From Chimonanthus salicifolius (taxonomy: Eukaryota; Streptophyta; Magnoliopsida; Laurales; Calycanthaceae), in the NCBI GenBank assembly GCA_013350335.1, contig CM023539.1, positions 27,025,043 to 27,089,042 on the forward strand: a stretch of DNA of 64,000 nt. Direction: 5' to 3'. The position numbers were made by a program, and so were the translations under genes. Each line of letters begins with the position of its first letter. Positions within the stretch are counted from its first letter, which is position 1. Below, in pieces: positions 22,479-34,880 of the stretch. Under the pieces are notes generated by a model. It had not been told where the DNA came from. It searched no databases and saw only the letters and a list, made by a program, of their open reading frames with translations.

Positions 22479-23261
22479 GTGACGAGATACCTCTCGTGGT
22501 TCGAGAGTTTTCGGATATTTTTCCAGAGACGCTCCCTGGATTGCCACCACGCCGAGGTGGAGTTTGTTATTGACCTGCTACCCAGTACGCCACCTATCAC
22601 TATCACTCCCTATTGGATGGCACCAGCAGAGACTTTGGAATTGGAGAGACACCTCGAGGAGTTAGAGACCCTTGGCTTCATTCGGCATAGCACCTCATCT
22701 TGGGGTGCACCGGCGTTGTTTGCCAAGAAAAAAGATGGCTCCATGAGACTGTGCATCGACCATCGGCAGTTGAACAAAGTTACAATGAAGAACAAACATC
22801 ATTTGCCAAGAATCGATGATCTGTTTGACCAGTTGAGAGGGTCTAAGTGTTTCTCCAAGATACGCATCCGTTCAGGTTCCATCAAGTGAGGGTGCAGGAG
22901 TGTGATATTGAGAATACCGCTTTTCACGCTCGTTTTGGACTCTTTGAGTTTGTGGTGATGCCTTTTGGAGTGACTAATGCCCCAACGACGTTCATGGCCC
23001 TAATGAACAGGATTTTCAGTCCGTATCTGGATCGGTTTGTAGCGGTGTTCATCAATGACATATTGATATATTCAGCATCGGAGGAGGACCAAAAGCAACA
23101 TTTGAAGACTGTATTTCGAGTCTTGAGGGATCACAAGCTTTATGCGAAGTACAGCAAGTGTGAGTTTTGATTGCTAGAGGTTCAGTTTCTTAGACACGTG
23201 GTGTCAGTTGATGGTGTGGTCGTGGATCCAGCTAAAGTTGAGGTTGCTCTGAGTTGGGAGT
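22479..23261 (+). pseudogene. pol: Ty3/gypsy reverse transcriptase, N-terminal and palm part
   Basis: Copies element RNA into DNA. Visible motifs are [40 protein letters not shown] (about 22700-22760), then FSKI where motif A should continue with Asp but reads R. There is a frameshift near 22870-22890, then [17 protein letters not shown] (about 22960) and FINDILIYS (23048 on), where the catalytic FxDD has its first Asp changed to Asn. A stop at 23168 follows SKCEF. The frame is cut at 23261 by the inverted solo LTR A and resumes at 27437. Catalytically dead. Confidence 0.92.
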
Positions 23262-23959
23262 TGTAACGCCCCGCCCTTTTTCACCCGTTTTATGAAAATC
23301 AGAGTCTATTATTTTTTGAAATAGAAGGGTGAGAGAGGGCACGGACGCCACGACGCGAGTTAAGTCCGAGCTTTTAAGCCCGACCCTTAACTGGCCAACC
23401 CCACGCGTGGGCCGAACTAAGTCCACGAGAACGGTTCACGCGTAGGAAGTAAGCTCGCGGATTATAATTATTGCGGAACATGATAATAGAGTCTATCCTA
23501 CCGGTTTTTAGATAGAAGGGAAGATACAACATTGAATTACCAAAATGCCCCTAAGTTCATAATTATATCACAAAATGTAATCGTCCATAAGTAACGTCCA
23601 AGCCATCACAAGAATGTAAACTTATACAACCCGACAAGCTAAGTTACTTTCAAACTACATCTTCAAAATGTAAACGTAAATGAAACTAAGACTGCACTGC
23701 CCAAGCTCCTAAGCTTGGCTCCTGTCATGTCCACCGCTTCCGCCATCCCCTGCGTCATCATCTAGGGTAGAAGTAGGGCGTTAGTCAACGAGCCCAGTAG
23801 GGCTCCGAGTAGGGCTAGCACATGGATTAGTGATACACACATATCGATAACATAAAATACAACAAAATAAGTATGTGATGAATGCTATGTCATGGGTGCT
23901 TATGTCATGTGTCCCACCCATTATCCGTATGATCATACAATATCTTGTTCCCCATGTTT

Positions 23960-24115
23960 GCTTCTCGGTCGCCCCGACGGAGCATGGACTCCGGTTATCG
24001 AACTATCCCCATGTGTAATTCTCGGTCGCCCCGACGGAGCATGGACTCAGGTCATAGCCCTCAGGCTATCCCCATGTCTGATTCTCGGTCGCCCCGACGG
24101 AGCATGGACTCCGGT
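23960..24115. repeat. CCGGAG minisatellite, three cores, inverted LTR A
   Basis: Three copies of ggtcgccccgacggagcatg plus ggactc, the reverse complement of the 7171-7467 repeat, with unequal spacing because one unit is shortened. Confidence 0.9.
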
Positions 24116-24944
24116 TTGTTTATTTTTTTCGGCCCATGCCATGCATGAGATGTAGTGCATTATGCTATGTAATATATATATGAAATCCATATACTCAACA
24201 TATCATACATAGCCATATAATGCATAATATTAAAATATAATCCATATGATTCATAACTTAAAACTCATCATAAGATAAATCATAATCATAAATCTATCAT
24301 AAACCGAATCAAAATAATTTAAAACACCATCACATATCCATCGCTTACAAAGAGGTAGGAATCCTACCGAATACCGTGTCGCGTTCCATTACGCTTCCCG
24401 TTCGATAATCCGGTCGCCGATCGCGTACCGTTTGCGATGTCCGATACCTTATTACATTTACCGAATTAGTCCCTACGTTATCCACGATTAAGTTCATAAT
24501 TGATCCATCTACTTAGACTCAATAATGGCCATTAATTTAGGTTACAAATTTATCGAAAATCAGCCCTTTAACTTAGACTCATTTTTCATGGTTTAAAACC
24601 CGATTTTTGGCCAATTTAGATATTCCAATTTAGCGGCCTACAACGCAGCAACTAATCGCTTTACTTAACCATTCACAAAATATCCAATTTTTTTGTCTAA
24701 TCCCTATAGGGTTCTTCAATGTGGCACTTATTTACCGTTTTGCCACTTTCTCTTCCATGTTTAATATTTCACCCCTTCATGTATATTTTAAGTCTAGATT
24801 TCATCCCTAACTTAGACCTATTTATGATTCCATATCATATCCAAATTCAGCCACCCATTACTTAATTTTTGAAAACATTTAACCCCATATAACCTTTCAC
24901 ATTTGGCCCTAAACGTGGCCCACAATCATGACCTCCAAATGGGT

Positions 24945-25990
24945 CATGGTTCGGCCATACACCATGGCCGAACCCATGATGCTTATTTTCCATTCCCTTG
25001 GGTCCATATTACTCCCTTCAATCCAATCTCCAATGAATTTTAAATTATCCATTCAAGTCCCTATTTTCATTCCATTTAAACCCTCACATATCATTTTTAT
25101 AAATCCATTAAATCTAGCATTCTTCTACATTATTTTCCATTTATAAAATCCACTAATCACTACCCTAAGGTTCACCTTTATGGATACCATTTTCAAAGAC
25201 TAAGTTTTGTCCCAAAATAATCCAATTTAAAATCACAAAACTTTATCATTTTGGCCCCTTTAAATCAAACTCCTAGGCATTGATACATGCATTTAATCTT
25301 AGCCTAAAATTGATCAAAATTTGGGTCATGGGTCGGCCATACACCATGGCCGAACCCATGATGTTTCTTTTCCCATTTTTCTTGGTTTCATTTACCCTTT
25401 TAAACATACCTCTAATTAAATCATCCATTTAAATCACCAACATCACATATCATACTTGAACCATCCATACAATCCATCCATTTTTCTTAACCATTTTTTA
25501 TACTTTTCCATCATAAAGAGAATTATTAAATACCACCAACGGTTCGGCCGTACACCATGGCGAACCCATGGTTCATGGCTCATCATCCATTGATGCCATC
25601 CTTAGACCAATGTTTTTGTCCAAAAGAAATCCCTTTTTAAAATCAATAATCCCATTCATTTTGGCCCTCTAAAATATATATCATTCACTTTGTAAATCCA
25701 TTTAAATTTCATCATTAACTTAACCTAATTTCTTCATTATCTTCAAACCTAATAATCTTAATAAATCACTCATTATTCATCATGGGGTTCGGCCATGCTA
25801 CATGGCCGAACCCTATGATCATTCATCCATTCCATTCTATGCCTTTAAATCCTCTTTAAATCACTATTAAAATCACTTGAAACTAATTATCATACATCAT
25901 TCTCCACCATTTCAAACCTTCAAACCTTAATTAAAAATCATCCCACATTGGCCATGGGGTTCGGCCATGCTACATGGCCCGAACCCTAAG
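24945..25990. repeat. Array of five GGTTCGGCC hairpins, inverted LTR A
   Basis: Hairpins at about 24945-24978, 25327-25360, 25541-25571, 25781-25816 and 25952-25990. Arms are as in LTR A, with occasional single changes (ggtcggcc at 25330; a lost G at 25560). Confidence 0.9.
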
Positions 25991-27436
25991 GTCCATTCAA
26001 TCCATTAAAACTTCCATCTTTTCCATACTTAATCCATTCATTTCATTTTTTCCTTAGACCATCTCTTCCATTTCTTTGCCTTCCATTTGATGGATTTTAG
26101 ATCTATTCCATAGCCTAAAATAATGGCCACCATCATATGGCAAGGATGGATTTCAAAATTTAAAAACCCTAAATAATAAATTTCTTGTTTAGAACCATAC
26201 TTACTATCCGACGACTCCTCCGGTCTTTGTCGCTCCCGTCAACTTCCTTGGCCTCTTTTCTCCTTCCTTTCCTTGTTTGATTGGCTAGATGAGCTTGATC
26301 AATGGTGGACATGCTTGGATTGGCTAAGGTAAATGAGGTTAGGTTAAGAGAGAAAGAGAGTATGGAGATGAGGGAGAGATCTTCAAGGCTCTTGATCTTG
26401 GGGTGGCCCAAGACTTATCTTTTTCTTCTCTTTTCTTCCTCTTTCTTTCTAAGTTTTCTTTTCTCCTCTCTTGCAAGGTGAGGGACGAATTTCATGTGTG
26501 TGTGGGGAGAGCTAGGGTGAAATGGTTAGTTTGACATGAGATGGAGGTGGTTGGAGTGGTCTTCACTCAAGCATTAACTTTCTCACCAACCAAGCATGGG
26601 TTGGCTGACTTTGGTGGTGGTGGTTGAGACCCAACCACCATTCAAGCACATGGTTTTAATTTGTGTTTTCTTGAGGTGGTTTGTGTTTGTTGGAGTGGTT
26701 TTGACCATTTAACCATTTGACCATTTTAATCTTAGGTTGATTAATTTAGATCACCTTGATCCCTTGATTAATTTGATTAATCACCTTCTATATAATTTAA
26801 TCCCATTAATTTCCCTCTATGATCCACCCATGGTTGACCAAGTCAACCATGGCGGTCGGCCCCACTACTCTTGGGTCCACACGCCACCTCAATGGGTGAG
26901 GTGGAGGTGGGCCCCATTGGCCATGTTGCCTTGGTCCATTTATCACCTAATTTAGGTGATTTAAATTTTATTAATTATATCCCTTTTATTGGATCATCAT
27001 TGGGCCCATGGCCCAATTTGATTCTTGTCTTACCCATTTGTCTTAGGGCTTAGTTACCTTGGCCCATTGGGTCCCACATGGCTCTTTGACCCAAATTGAC
27101 CAATTACATGTATCAATTTCAATTCTAGGTTTATTGGGTAACCATTGGGCCCATAGCCCAATTAGATTCCCTTATTTTCCACTTACCTTAGGATTTAAAC
27201 CGATTTTGATCCATTGGGCCCCACATGGCTATCGGCCCCACTTTGACCATCGTTGACCCGATTAGTTCTCATTGACCCATTTAATGGATTTCATCCAACC
27301 CATGGCCCAATTGGGCCATCCTTGGGCCATTGTCCCAAAATTTGGTCCATTTGGCATTTTATTACATCAAACTTCAATTTAAAATGAATAAATGCCAATA
27401 TATATATTCATAAAAAATTCGGGTTATTACAGGAGT

Positions 27437-28010
27437 GATCGTGAAGTGTGACTGAAATCCATAGCTTTTTGGGTCTTGTAGGTTACTACCAGCGATTTAT
27501 CGAGGATTTCTCCAAGATCGCCACACCCATGACAAGGTTGACCCGCAAGGAAGTACAATTCATCTGGGATGAAGCTTATGAGACAGCCTTCTGGAGATTG
27601 AAGGAGAGTTTGACCTCTGCTCCAGTGTTGATAGTACCAGAGAGAGGTCGTGGCTTTGTGGTCTACTGTGATGCTTGCGGTGATGGTTTGGGTTGTGTTT
27701 TGATGTAGGATGGAAAGGGGTGGTAGCTTATAGTTCAAGACAGCTTAAGACCCATGAACAGAATTATCCTACTTATAACTTGGAGTTAGAAGCTGTAGTT
27801 TTTGAGCTTAACGTCTGGAGACATTACTTATATGGGTAGAGGTTCGAGGTTTTCTCAAATCACCATAATCTAAAGTATCTATTCACATAGAAGGAGCTGA
27901 ATATGAGACAAAGACGGTGGGTAGAATACCTTGGTGACTACGACTTCGTGTTGTCTTACCACCCCAGTAAGGCAAACGTAGTTGCAGACGCCTTGAGTTG
28001 CAGGAAAAGG
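27437..28010 (+). pseudogene. pol: Ty3/gypsy reverse transcriptase end and RNase H
   Basis: Continues the split frame: IHSFLGLVGYYQRFIEDFSK and MTRLTRKEVQFIWDEA (reverse transcriptase thumb), then RNase [15 protein letters not shown] (27660-27705), [20 protein letters not shown] and the [14 protein letters not shown] tail (about 27960-28000). Stops interrupt at 27706, 27837 and 27888; the first and third stand where related elements have Gln, so CAG to TAG. A frameshift follows the first stop. Confidence 0.9.
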
Positions 28011-29009
28011 GTGGCCTTACCAAGTTTGATCGGTGAATACAGAGCATCTAGACTTTGCAGTATGGTTGTTCAGCCAGGGATTTATGATAGACTTTTGAGA
28101 GCTCAGCAGACAGATGAGAGGTGCATCATATTGAGGAATGTTGTGGCCAATGGCAATGGACCTTTTGGATGGACTATTAGACGAGATGGTGGTTTGACCT
28201 TTCAAGGCAGGCTTTTTGTACCCTTATCAGGGCAGTGTCGTAATGAGGTATTACGAACTTTCACCACTCCAGATTCGTCATGTATCCAGGTCGTACAAAG
28301 ATGTATCACGACTTGCATCAACAGTTCTGGTGGAGGAGTATGAAGAGACCAATAACCAAGTTTGTGACCCCCTGTTTGACTTGTTAGTAAGTAAAAGTAG
28401 AACACTTGAGACCCGCTGGCAAGTTGCAGCCTCTCCTCGTCCCCGATTGGAAGTGGGACCACATTAATATGAACTTCGTGACTGGTATACCTAAGTCTTC
28501 TCGGAGACATGACACAGTGTGGATCATAGTGGATCGATTGATTAAGTAGGCCCGTCTTATTGGTATAAAGACAACTGATTCTCTCAAGACTATGAGTCAG
28601 ATATATTTGACGAACATTGTCAGACTACATGATGTGCCTAAGTCAATTGTTTCAGATAGAGACAGAAGGTTTGTGTCTCAGTTCTGGTAGAGCTTGCAGA
28701 AAGAGTTGGACAAACAGTTATGTTTCAGTACGGCTTTCCACCCCTAGAAAGATGGTCAGTTAGAGCGGACTATTCAGATCTTAGGGGATATGCTCCGAGC
28801 TTGTGTTTTGGACTATGGCGGTGGCTGGGAAAGCCATTTACATTTGGTTAAGTTTGTTTAAAACAACAGCTATCAATCCAGTATCAATATGGCACCACAT
28901 GAGGCCTTGTATGGCAGGTCATGCAGATCACCCTTGTGTTGGGCAGAGACTAGTGGTACAGTGATGTCAGGACCAAAGATTATCAAGGAGACTACTGAGC
29001 AGATGAGAC
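28010..29009 (+). pseudogene. pol: Ty3/gypsy integrase, N-terminal and core
   Basis: Would insert the element DNA. The HHCC zinc region lies at about 28270-28385 but is frameshifted ([11 protein letters not shown] and CLTC in another frame). In the DDE core the first Asp reads Asn (MNFVTGIP, 28469-28490). The second Asp (IVSDRDRRFVSQFW, about 28650) and the Glu (QLERT, about 28760) remain. Stops lie at 28547, 28688, 28745 and 28859. The frame stops at EQMR, where the MITE-like insert begins. Confidence 0.9.
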
Positions 29010-29453
29010 CAATGTTTTAAAACTCGGCTTGTAGAGCAACCCATCTTGAAGGGAGGGTGGGTTAAATAAGTTTCAACCAGGTTGACCCATAGCCAAACTC
29101 AGTGAAACCCGTGTTATTAATATAATATTATAAATAATATTAAATTATTAACTAAGGTTATATTTCATAAAAACATTTTTTCTTCTCACAATCCCAATTG
29201 TAAAAACTAAAAATTAATAATCCAAAAATCATATTCTAAAAAAAACCCAAATCTTTATCTTCATTTTCTTCGTTTAAAGAAACCAAGGGTTTTTAAGGGT
29301 CAAGGGTCATGGTTTATTAAAAAAACCGGGTTGACCCATGGGTCGTAGAGGGTTTTTAATCCAAAAGGGTCTTAAAATGACCCGACCTGTGTTTCAGTTG
29401 GGTCACAGTTGACCAGAGTCAACCCGCGGGTCGGGTCGGGTTTGATAACATTG
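29010..29453. mobile_element. MITE-like insert in integrase (444 bp)
   Basis: Ends are imperfect inverted repeats of about 19 bp: caatgttttaaaactcggc at the left and, reading the other strand, caatgttatcaaacccgac at the right. The flanking octamers gatgagac (29002-29009) and ggtgagat (29454-29461) agree at six of eight positions, which suggests a decayed 8-bp target duplication as made by hAT elements. The interior is AT-rich, then has several gggttgacccatgggtc-like palindromes, and no coding. The integrase reading resumes right after it. Confidence 0.65.
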
Positions 29454-29461
29454 GGTGAGAT

Positions 29462-29980
29462 AGATCAGACAGAGGTTTATGACTACCCAGAGTCAGCAGA
29501 AGAGTTACACCAATCATCGGAGGAGGGAGCTTGGGTTTCTTGTTGGAGTCTGAGTCCTCTTTCAGGTTTCGCCCTGTCATGGGATTCAGAGGTTTGGGCG
29601 GCGAGGGAAGCTGTCGCCTCGCTATGTTGGTCTGTTTGAGGTGTTAGAGAGGATCGAGGAAGTGGCTTATAGACTTGCACTTCCTCCGAGTCTTGCCCGA
29701 GTGCACAACGTCTTCCATGTTTCAATGCTTCGGAAGTATCATCAAGATCCGTCGCATGTGATTAACTTAGAAGATGTGGAAATCAATGAGGATGTTACCT
29801 ATGAGGAAGGACTAGTGCAGATCGAGGGTTCCAGAGAGTAAAGGTTTCGTGGCAAGACCATCCGCTTGGTTTTAATGGTTTGCCGGCGCAAAAGCAGGGA
29901 GACTCCAATTTGGGAAAATGAGGCAATGATGCAGAAACAATTTCCAGCCTTATTTGAGACTAGAGGTATGAGTTCAGTTT
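29462..29980 (+). pseudogene. pol: Ty3/gypsy integrase C-terminus and chromodomain-like tail
   Basis: After the insert the polyprotein continues out of frame, then YRLALPPSLARVHNVFHVSM with LRKYHQDPSHVINLEDVEI (29665-29785), the GPY/F-to-linker region typical of plant Ty3/gypsy. A chromodomain-like tail follows (ending ...MMQKQFPALFETRG, about 29925-29970). A stop at 29839 breaks it. The tail is what places the element among chromoviruses; it would direct integration to particular chromatin. Confidence 0.85.
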
Positions 29981-30003
29981 GAAATTCGAGGACGAATTTC
30001 TTT

Positions 30004-30015
30004 AAAGGGGGTAGT
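30004..30015 (+). other. Polypurine tract
   Basis: aaagggggtagt lies two bases before the 3' LTR start (30018), as expected for the plus-strand primer. Confidence 0.8.
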
Positions 30016-30017
30016 GT

Positions 30018-32506
30018 TGTAATGACCCGTCCTGAATTTTCTAATTTCCGGAGAGATTTTCGGATCTCCTAGTTGTTTTCGGGAGCTTGGTAGCAATGAG
30101 GAGAGTGTGGGCATCATGGTGGGCCCAGTTTGCCTGTTTTCGAGTTCGGGAACTCGAAGGGCATTTTGATAATTTTATAATTATTGTGTATTTGTCATGA
30201 AAACTTATTCAAAAGTCACACATTTTCTTGCTCGAGATCTTTCGGATTCTTTCTTCGATCCTCTTTTACTATTCTTCTAAAAATATTTTGAAAAGCACAA
30301 AAGAAAAAAGGAAACTGAAACCCTAAACCCTAACCCTTATAAACCCTTTAATTTCAGCAACACTGTAGCCTCTTACGCTACAGTGTCGCCACCCCCAAAG
30401 TCATGACTCTCGCCTTCTCCTTCTCGATCTCTCTCTCTGTAACTCTCTCATCCTCTCTCCTCTCCCTCTCTCTCGGTTTCTTCTTCTTTCTCCTTCTTGA
30501 TCTCCGACCAAGCCACCTTCGTTTTTCCCTTTTCTTTCTCTCCCTTTCTCTTGGTTTTCCTTGCCTTCTTTTCTGGGATTTCTCTCGGTTTTCCCCTATT
30601 TTCCCTTTCCCTTTCTTCGATTTTCCACGCCTTTACTCGGTTTTCCCCTATTTTCCCTTTTCATTTCTTCGATTTTCCACGTCATTACTCGGTTTCCCCC
30701 TATTTCCCTTTTCCTTTCTTCGATTTCCATGTGTTTGCTTGATTTTCTTTATTTTCCATTTTCCTTTTCTTCATTTTCTCTGCATTTACATGGTTTTTCC
30801 TTCTTTTCCCTTATTTTCTCCTTTTCCTTGATTTTCTCCCCTTTTCCCTCTGACTCAGTTGAGTGACTGAGTCGCTCGGCCAAGTGCTGAGTCAACTCAA
30901 TCTGGATTTTCTGAGTCAACCCAGTCCTTGGGCTCGAGTGGCGACCCAACTACTCAGCCCACTGGCCGAGACCCGACCCTACACAGACCTGGTCTGGCCC
31001 AACCAGGCCCAGACCTGGTCCGGCCCACGTCTGGCAAGCCCAGCTCTTCGGCCCAATCGACCATGGAGCAGTTTCCAAACCCGGCCCTATTTCAAAGCCC
31101 ATTTTCAAGGCCGGCTCGTTTTCAGACCCGGCCCAATTCGGCCCGTTTTCTCCCCGACCTCATTTTAACCCGTTTTGTCTTAATTACTCATCTGTTCTTC
31201 CTTGTTTCAACAGATTGAACTCCCTTCAACCCAACAAGTCGTTTACTCGCTTTCGACTTTCGACTCCACACAAACAGTGAGGGGACTTATCACTATTTTA
31301 CCATGCACTGCATATATTCAAGCCATTATTTTTGGACATAGAGTCACCTAAGTGTAACCCTCTATTTGTTTAACCACTTTGTAAGGGAAAACTGTTAAAA
31401 TAAGTATATAGCAGGGGGTCCGCTCAGGTGTACTTTTGTTATCTATGTGCGTCGTAAAGGATTTTAATTAGACGATCTGATAATTGAATATATATCACTT
31501 GAAAACTGTTGATGATGTTTAGAGTGTTTGTTCACTAAATGTTAATGAAATCATGTTCAGTGTAGATATGTGATTAAGTAACTCAATGTATACTTCTAAG
31601 TCGCATGATGAACTATGTTGTTGATTTTGAGTTAGTTGTATAAGAGTGTATCCACGTTGTTATAAATGTTGTGACTTCGTGTACATGCATCGGAGAGACT
31701 ATTCATATGTGTACATGCTTATGATGATGTGATGAGTTGGTCATCGGGAGGACTTCCCCGTTGCGCTACGCCGGTCGAGACCCCCATAGGGGACCCGGGT
31801 CTCCCCATTGCGTTCCGGTGGTCGAGGTGCATACCCTTGAGATTGGCTTCCCTGTTATGCTCCAGCGGTCGAGACCCCCGTAGGAGATGCGGGTATTCCC
31901 ATTACATTCCAGCGGTTAAGGCAGTGGCATATTGTATGGTCTCTGATTGTATCAGTAGGGGGACCGGAGTTGTTGGGGACCATTGAGAGTTATGGAGATG
32001 ATATCTTGCATTTGGTTAGTGGGAACATCGGTTAATAGATAGTTGAGTACCGTAGGCATGGATATTTATTCACTTATGATGTTCACTACCCTTTACATAT
32101 GTGATCTATAGCTATGTTGCTAATATGTGGTATGTTTTATCCCTTAACTGTGCTGGTTTGCTCACCATTTACCTTTCAGGTGCCCCGATCGCGGAGGGGC
32201 CAAGTAGGACCGTTGAGCAAGTACCTGGGGAGGAGTAGTAATGAATAGAAGTTTATGTTTATGCTATGTTTTAAATTTGAGAAATTTTAGTTGTATGGAC
32301 TCAATATCACATGTTTGTTTGGATGACTGTATAACCACTTTGATTAGTTTACACTTGTTATGTTTCCTAGTTTTGGACTCGTGGATTGTTGAGCGGGAAG
32401 TAGTTACCCCGTTTCAAAAAAAAAATTATTATACCCGATATCCATCTCTTGTGACTTTCTGAGGTATGTCGGAGATAATGCGCCCGTAACGGGACGAGGC
32501 GTTACT
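30018..32506 (+). repeat. 3' LTR of the Ty3/gypsy element
   Basis: Collinear with 17880-20392, with many substitutions and small indels, so the insertion is not recent. It keeps the telo-box/TATA (30318-30343), pyrimidine tract (about 30400-30850), donor-like GTGAGG (31276), GC-rich repeats (about 31740-31930) and acceptor block (32146-32179). The terminal base is T instead of A. Confidence 0.92.
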
Positions 32507-32511
32507 CTAAT

Positions 32512-34266
32512 ACCAAGGACTATTGACTGAACTTGCATTCATCTAGTTTGCTTCTCTCACCCAATCGAACGCTCAGTCCAGTCGACTATCAGTTCCCTTC
32601 CCCCAATCAGCATGCTCTATCCATTTCCAGTTGAGTTCGCCCCCACCTCCCGTCTCAGTAGAAAACTTTTGAGATAGAGACTACTATCAACTCTGTACAC
32701 TTCAAGTGCATGCGAGTGAGTTCAGGTTAGCAGACAGTCAAGATTGTTGGTCATGTTACTGAACGGTTTCGATATAGTACCATAGTACACTGATCACTAA
32801 CCCCATCTCTACTAAAATAGAAATAGTACAGGAAACGGAATCAACTACAACAATATATGATAAAAAAAGGCTTTCTCAGTTCATTCCCTTGTTCTATCTA
32901 TATAAATATAAACGGTCAGGCAGAAATGCATAAAGAGAGAGATTCCCCTTCTAGTTGTGTCTCCCGTTGAGATAAAAACCTATGTGTCCGGCTTGGATTA
33001 TTTGAAAAAGAGCTCGTGAACTTTCCTTTCTTAAGATAACAGGATTCAACTCATGTGACTAAAGAAAGAAAGATCAGGAGAACCAGTCAAAGTCTTTATT
33101 ATTTCTCGTGCTGTTCTTTCAAGCGAAAAGTCCTCCTTCATTTGTTGCTCGTCAGGAAGTTGTAACTCATACCGAGCCTACAGTAGGAACTAATACCGCA
33201 GTAGTAAGTTAAGCCAAAAGCCAATCTGCGCTCTTTCAAGTTGTAAGTAGAAACTCTTCCTTCTTGCGGATGGAGAACAATTATCTCTGTTCCTTGGCGT
33301 GCGAGTGCCGTTCCTTCGTGGATCACAAACCAGAGGCGCTCGTGATAGATAAAACTACTTCTGCTGTTTCGGGTTGCCGTGGGAAGCCCTCTTTTCTGCA
33401 GGTGCCGTAGTGAACTTCCGGAAGCAAGGCGCAGTACACTTTGAATACACTTGTTCAGTTGCGTTAGAAAAGGGGAAAGCTAAAGCGCTTCAAAAAAAAG
33501 GATTCAAAGCCGTTTTGAAAGCAACAAAAGGCAGAGAGAAGGAACTCAGAAAGCGGCTTACAGAAAGATAGAAGACAGTGATTGATTATTTAATGCTCCA
33601 GTACAGGCGGAGTTAGCAAAGATAGAGTTCTTCATTTGTCTTGCGGGAAGGTCAACTAAGCCCCTTTACTGGATTGGTAGGTCGAAGAGAAAGGCTTTCA
33701 GCTTTTAACGGAAAACCAGATCGCATATGGATATGGTCAGTAGTTGCCATTTGAGGGAGGAAAAGCCATGGCCTAATTCTTGAATGTATAAGTTAGTTAA
33801 GTTAGTTTTCTGATCTAGTATTGCGAGAAAGCTTCTTTGAAGGGAAGACAGTCGTTCTACGATCAAACTCTAGCACTCGTGGCTTAGCTTAGAGAAAACC
33901 TTCCTTTCCGTTTTTCTTCTGTTCCATACCATAAGCTAGTGGTTCCAAGAGAAACCACAGTTCTTCTGTTCTTGTTTTCGATACTCTCCAATGGCTCATA
34001 TAAATCAAGCAACTTACGGGCTGGTTGTAGGCCTTTGGTTAAAAACAGAAGGTCTCGTCCAGTAGGCGAGTCAAGTTATGGGCAAGCGGAAGTCGGAATG
34101 AAATCCTGCTTATTTTGAGAATCGAAACTATGCATGAAATGGCAGAGAGAGCGGGGGTACTTCAGGCTACTGGTCACGCTCCAAAACTTCCTAATAGGTG
34201 CATAGGAAAGAACTAAATGGCCAGCTACTCAATCCCAACTAGCAGTTCATACTTAAGAGTTCAACC
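32512..34266. other. Mitochondrial-like DNA, right flank of the Ty3/gypsy insertion
   Basis: No gene recognised. Before the insertion it was continuous with 9681-17874, as the ctaat duplication shows. Composition and short purine runs match that block. One lysine-rich open frame (33374-33571, 65 codons) has no feature I can identify. Confidence 0.4.
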
Positions 34267-34642
34267 TGTAACACCTCGGATTTTCAATTAATTATTTTGT
34301 ATGAAAATAATCCTTTTAAATTTGTGAATTATTAAATAAATGTGTATGGCCGAATTTTTAGATGTTAAATCTATGTTTACACGCATGGATGAGATGAGAT
34401 ATCTAAGAATTAAATAAAAGAGTGCATGGCCGATTATAGGGATTTCCCATATCTATGATATGCGCATAAAATCATCTAAAGAAGGGCACACGACATTGTT
34501 ATATTTATTTTTAGCATTGGCCGATTGGGAGGTTACTAAATTAAGGAAGAGAGGTCGGCAATGGCTAAAATGGACAAGGGGCGCACGACCAAAGGGGGAA
34601 GTAGCTATCTTAAGCACTTCCTAAATATGGACCAAGGAAGAT

Positions 34643-34650
34643 TATAAAAG
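34643..34650 (+). promoter_or_regulatory. TATA box of LTR B
   Basis: tataaaag in the context gaagattataaaaggag, about 190 bp before the donor-like site. The inverted B copy has cataaaag at the matching place (1964-1971, minus strand). Confidence 0.6.
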
Positions 34651-34880
34651 GAGAGGAGGGCAAGAGTACACGATTTTTACACTCTTCATTGCCGAGTTTA
34701 TTTCTCTCTCCCTCTCCAAAGTTCGCTCTCACGCCAAAGAGCAAGGAGAAGAAAACTGGAAGAGAAAGATCAAGAAGAAGAAGAAAGAGGCTAAGGAAAG
34801 AAGAAAGATTGGAAGAACAAGAATTCGGAAAAAAAAAAGGTTAGTATCTTGTTTGATAAATTTATTTTGAAATAAAAGAA

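Larger units (their letters stand above)
23262..27431 (-). mobile_element. Solo LTR, family A, inverted, inside pol (4170 bp)
   Basis: On the + strand it starts TGTAACGCCCCGCCC and ends GGGTTATTACA, the reverse complement of the A termini. It is flanked by a perfect duplication ggagt (23257-23261 and 27432-27436). It is collinear with 3690-8160 but about 300 bp shorter, mostly because the minisatellite has three cores rather than five. It carries five hairpins (24945-25990), the donor-like site (about 26205, minus strand) and the acceptor-like block (23761-23800, minus strand). It inserted after the host element, splitting the reverse transcriptase. Confidence 0.95.
17880..32506 (+). mobile_element. 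Complete, degenerate Ty3/gypsy chromovirus-like element with nested inserts
   Basis: Two LTRs of about 2.5 kb (17880-20392 and 30018-32506) bracket gag, protease, reverse transcriptase, RNase H and integrase in Ty3/gypsy order. The element is flanked by a perfect 5-bp duplication ctaat (17875-17879 and 32507-32511). It begins TGTAATGATCC; the left LTR ends CATTACA and the right one GTTACT, a change of the last base. A 4170-bp solo LTR A splits pol and a 444-bp MITE-like element splits integrase; without these the element is about 10 kb. Domain order and a C-terminal chromodomain-like tail suggest a Tekay/Del-type chromovirus. Many stops and frameshifts make it inactive. Confidence 0.92.

Noticed and set aside
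32512..34266. Plastid DNA as the source of the non-LTR blocks
   Set aside because: No recognisable plastid gene, tRNA or rRNA segment; the rRNA scrap at 40835 has the mitochondrial tatatgcttaacacatgc form.
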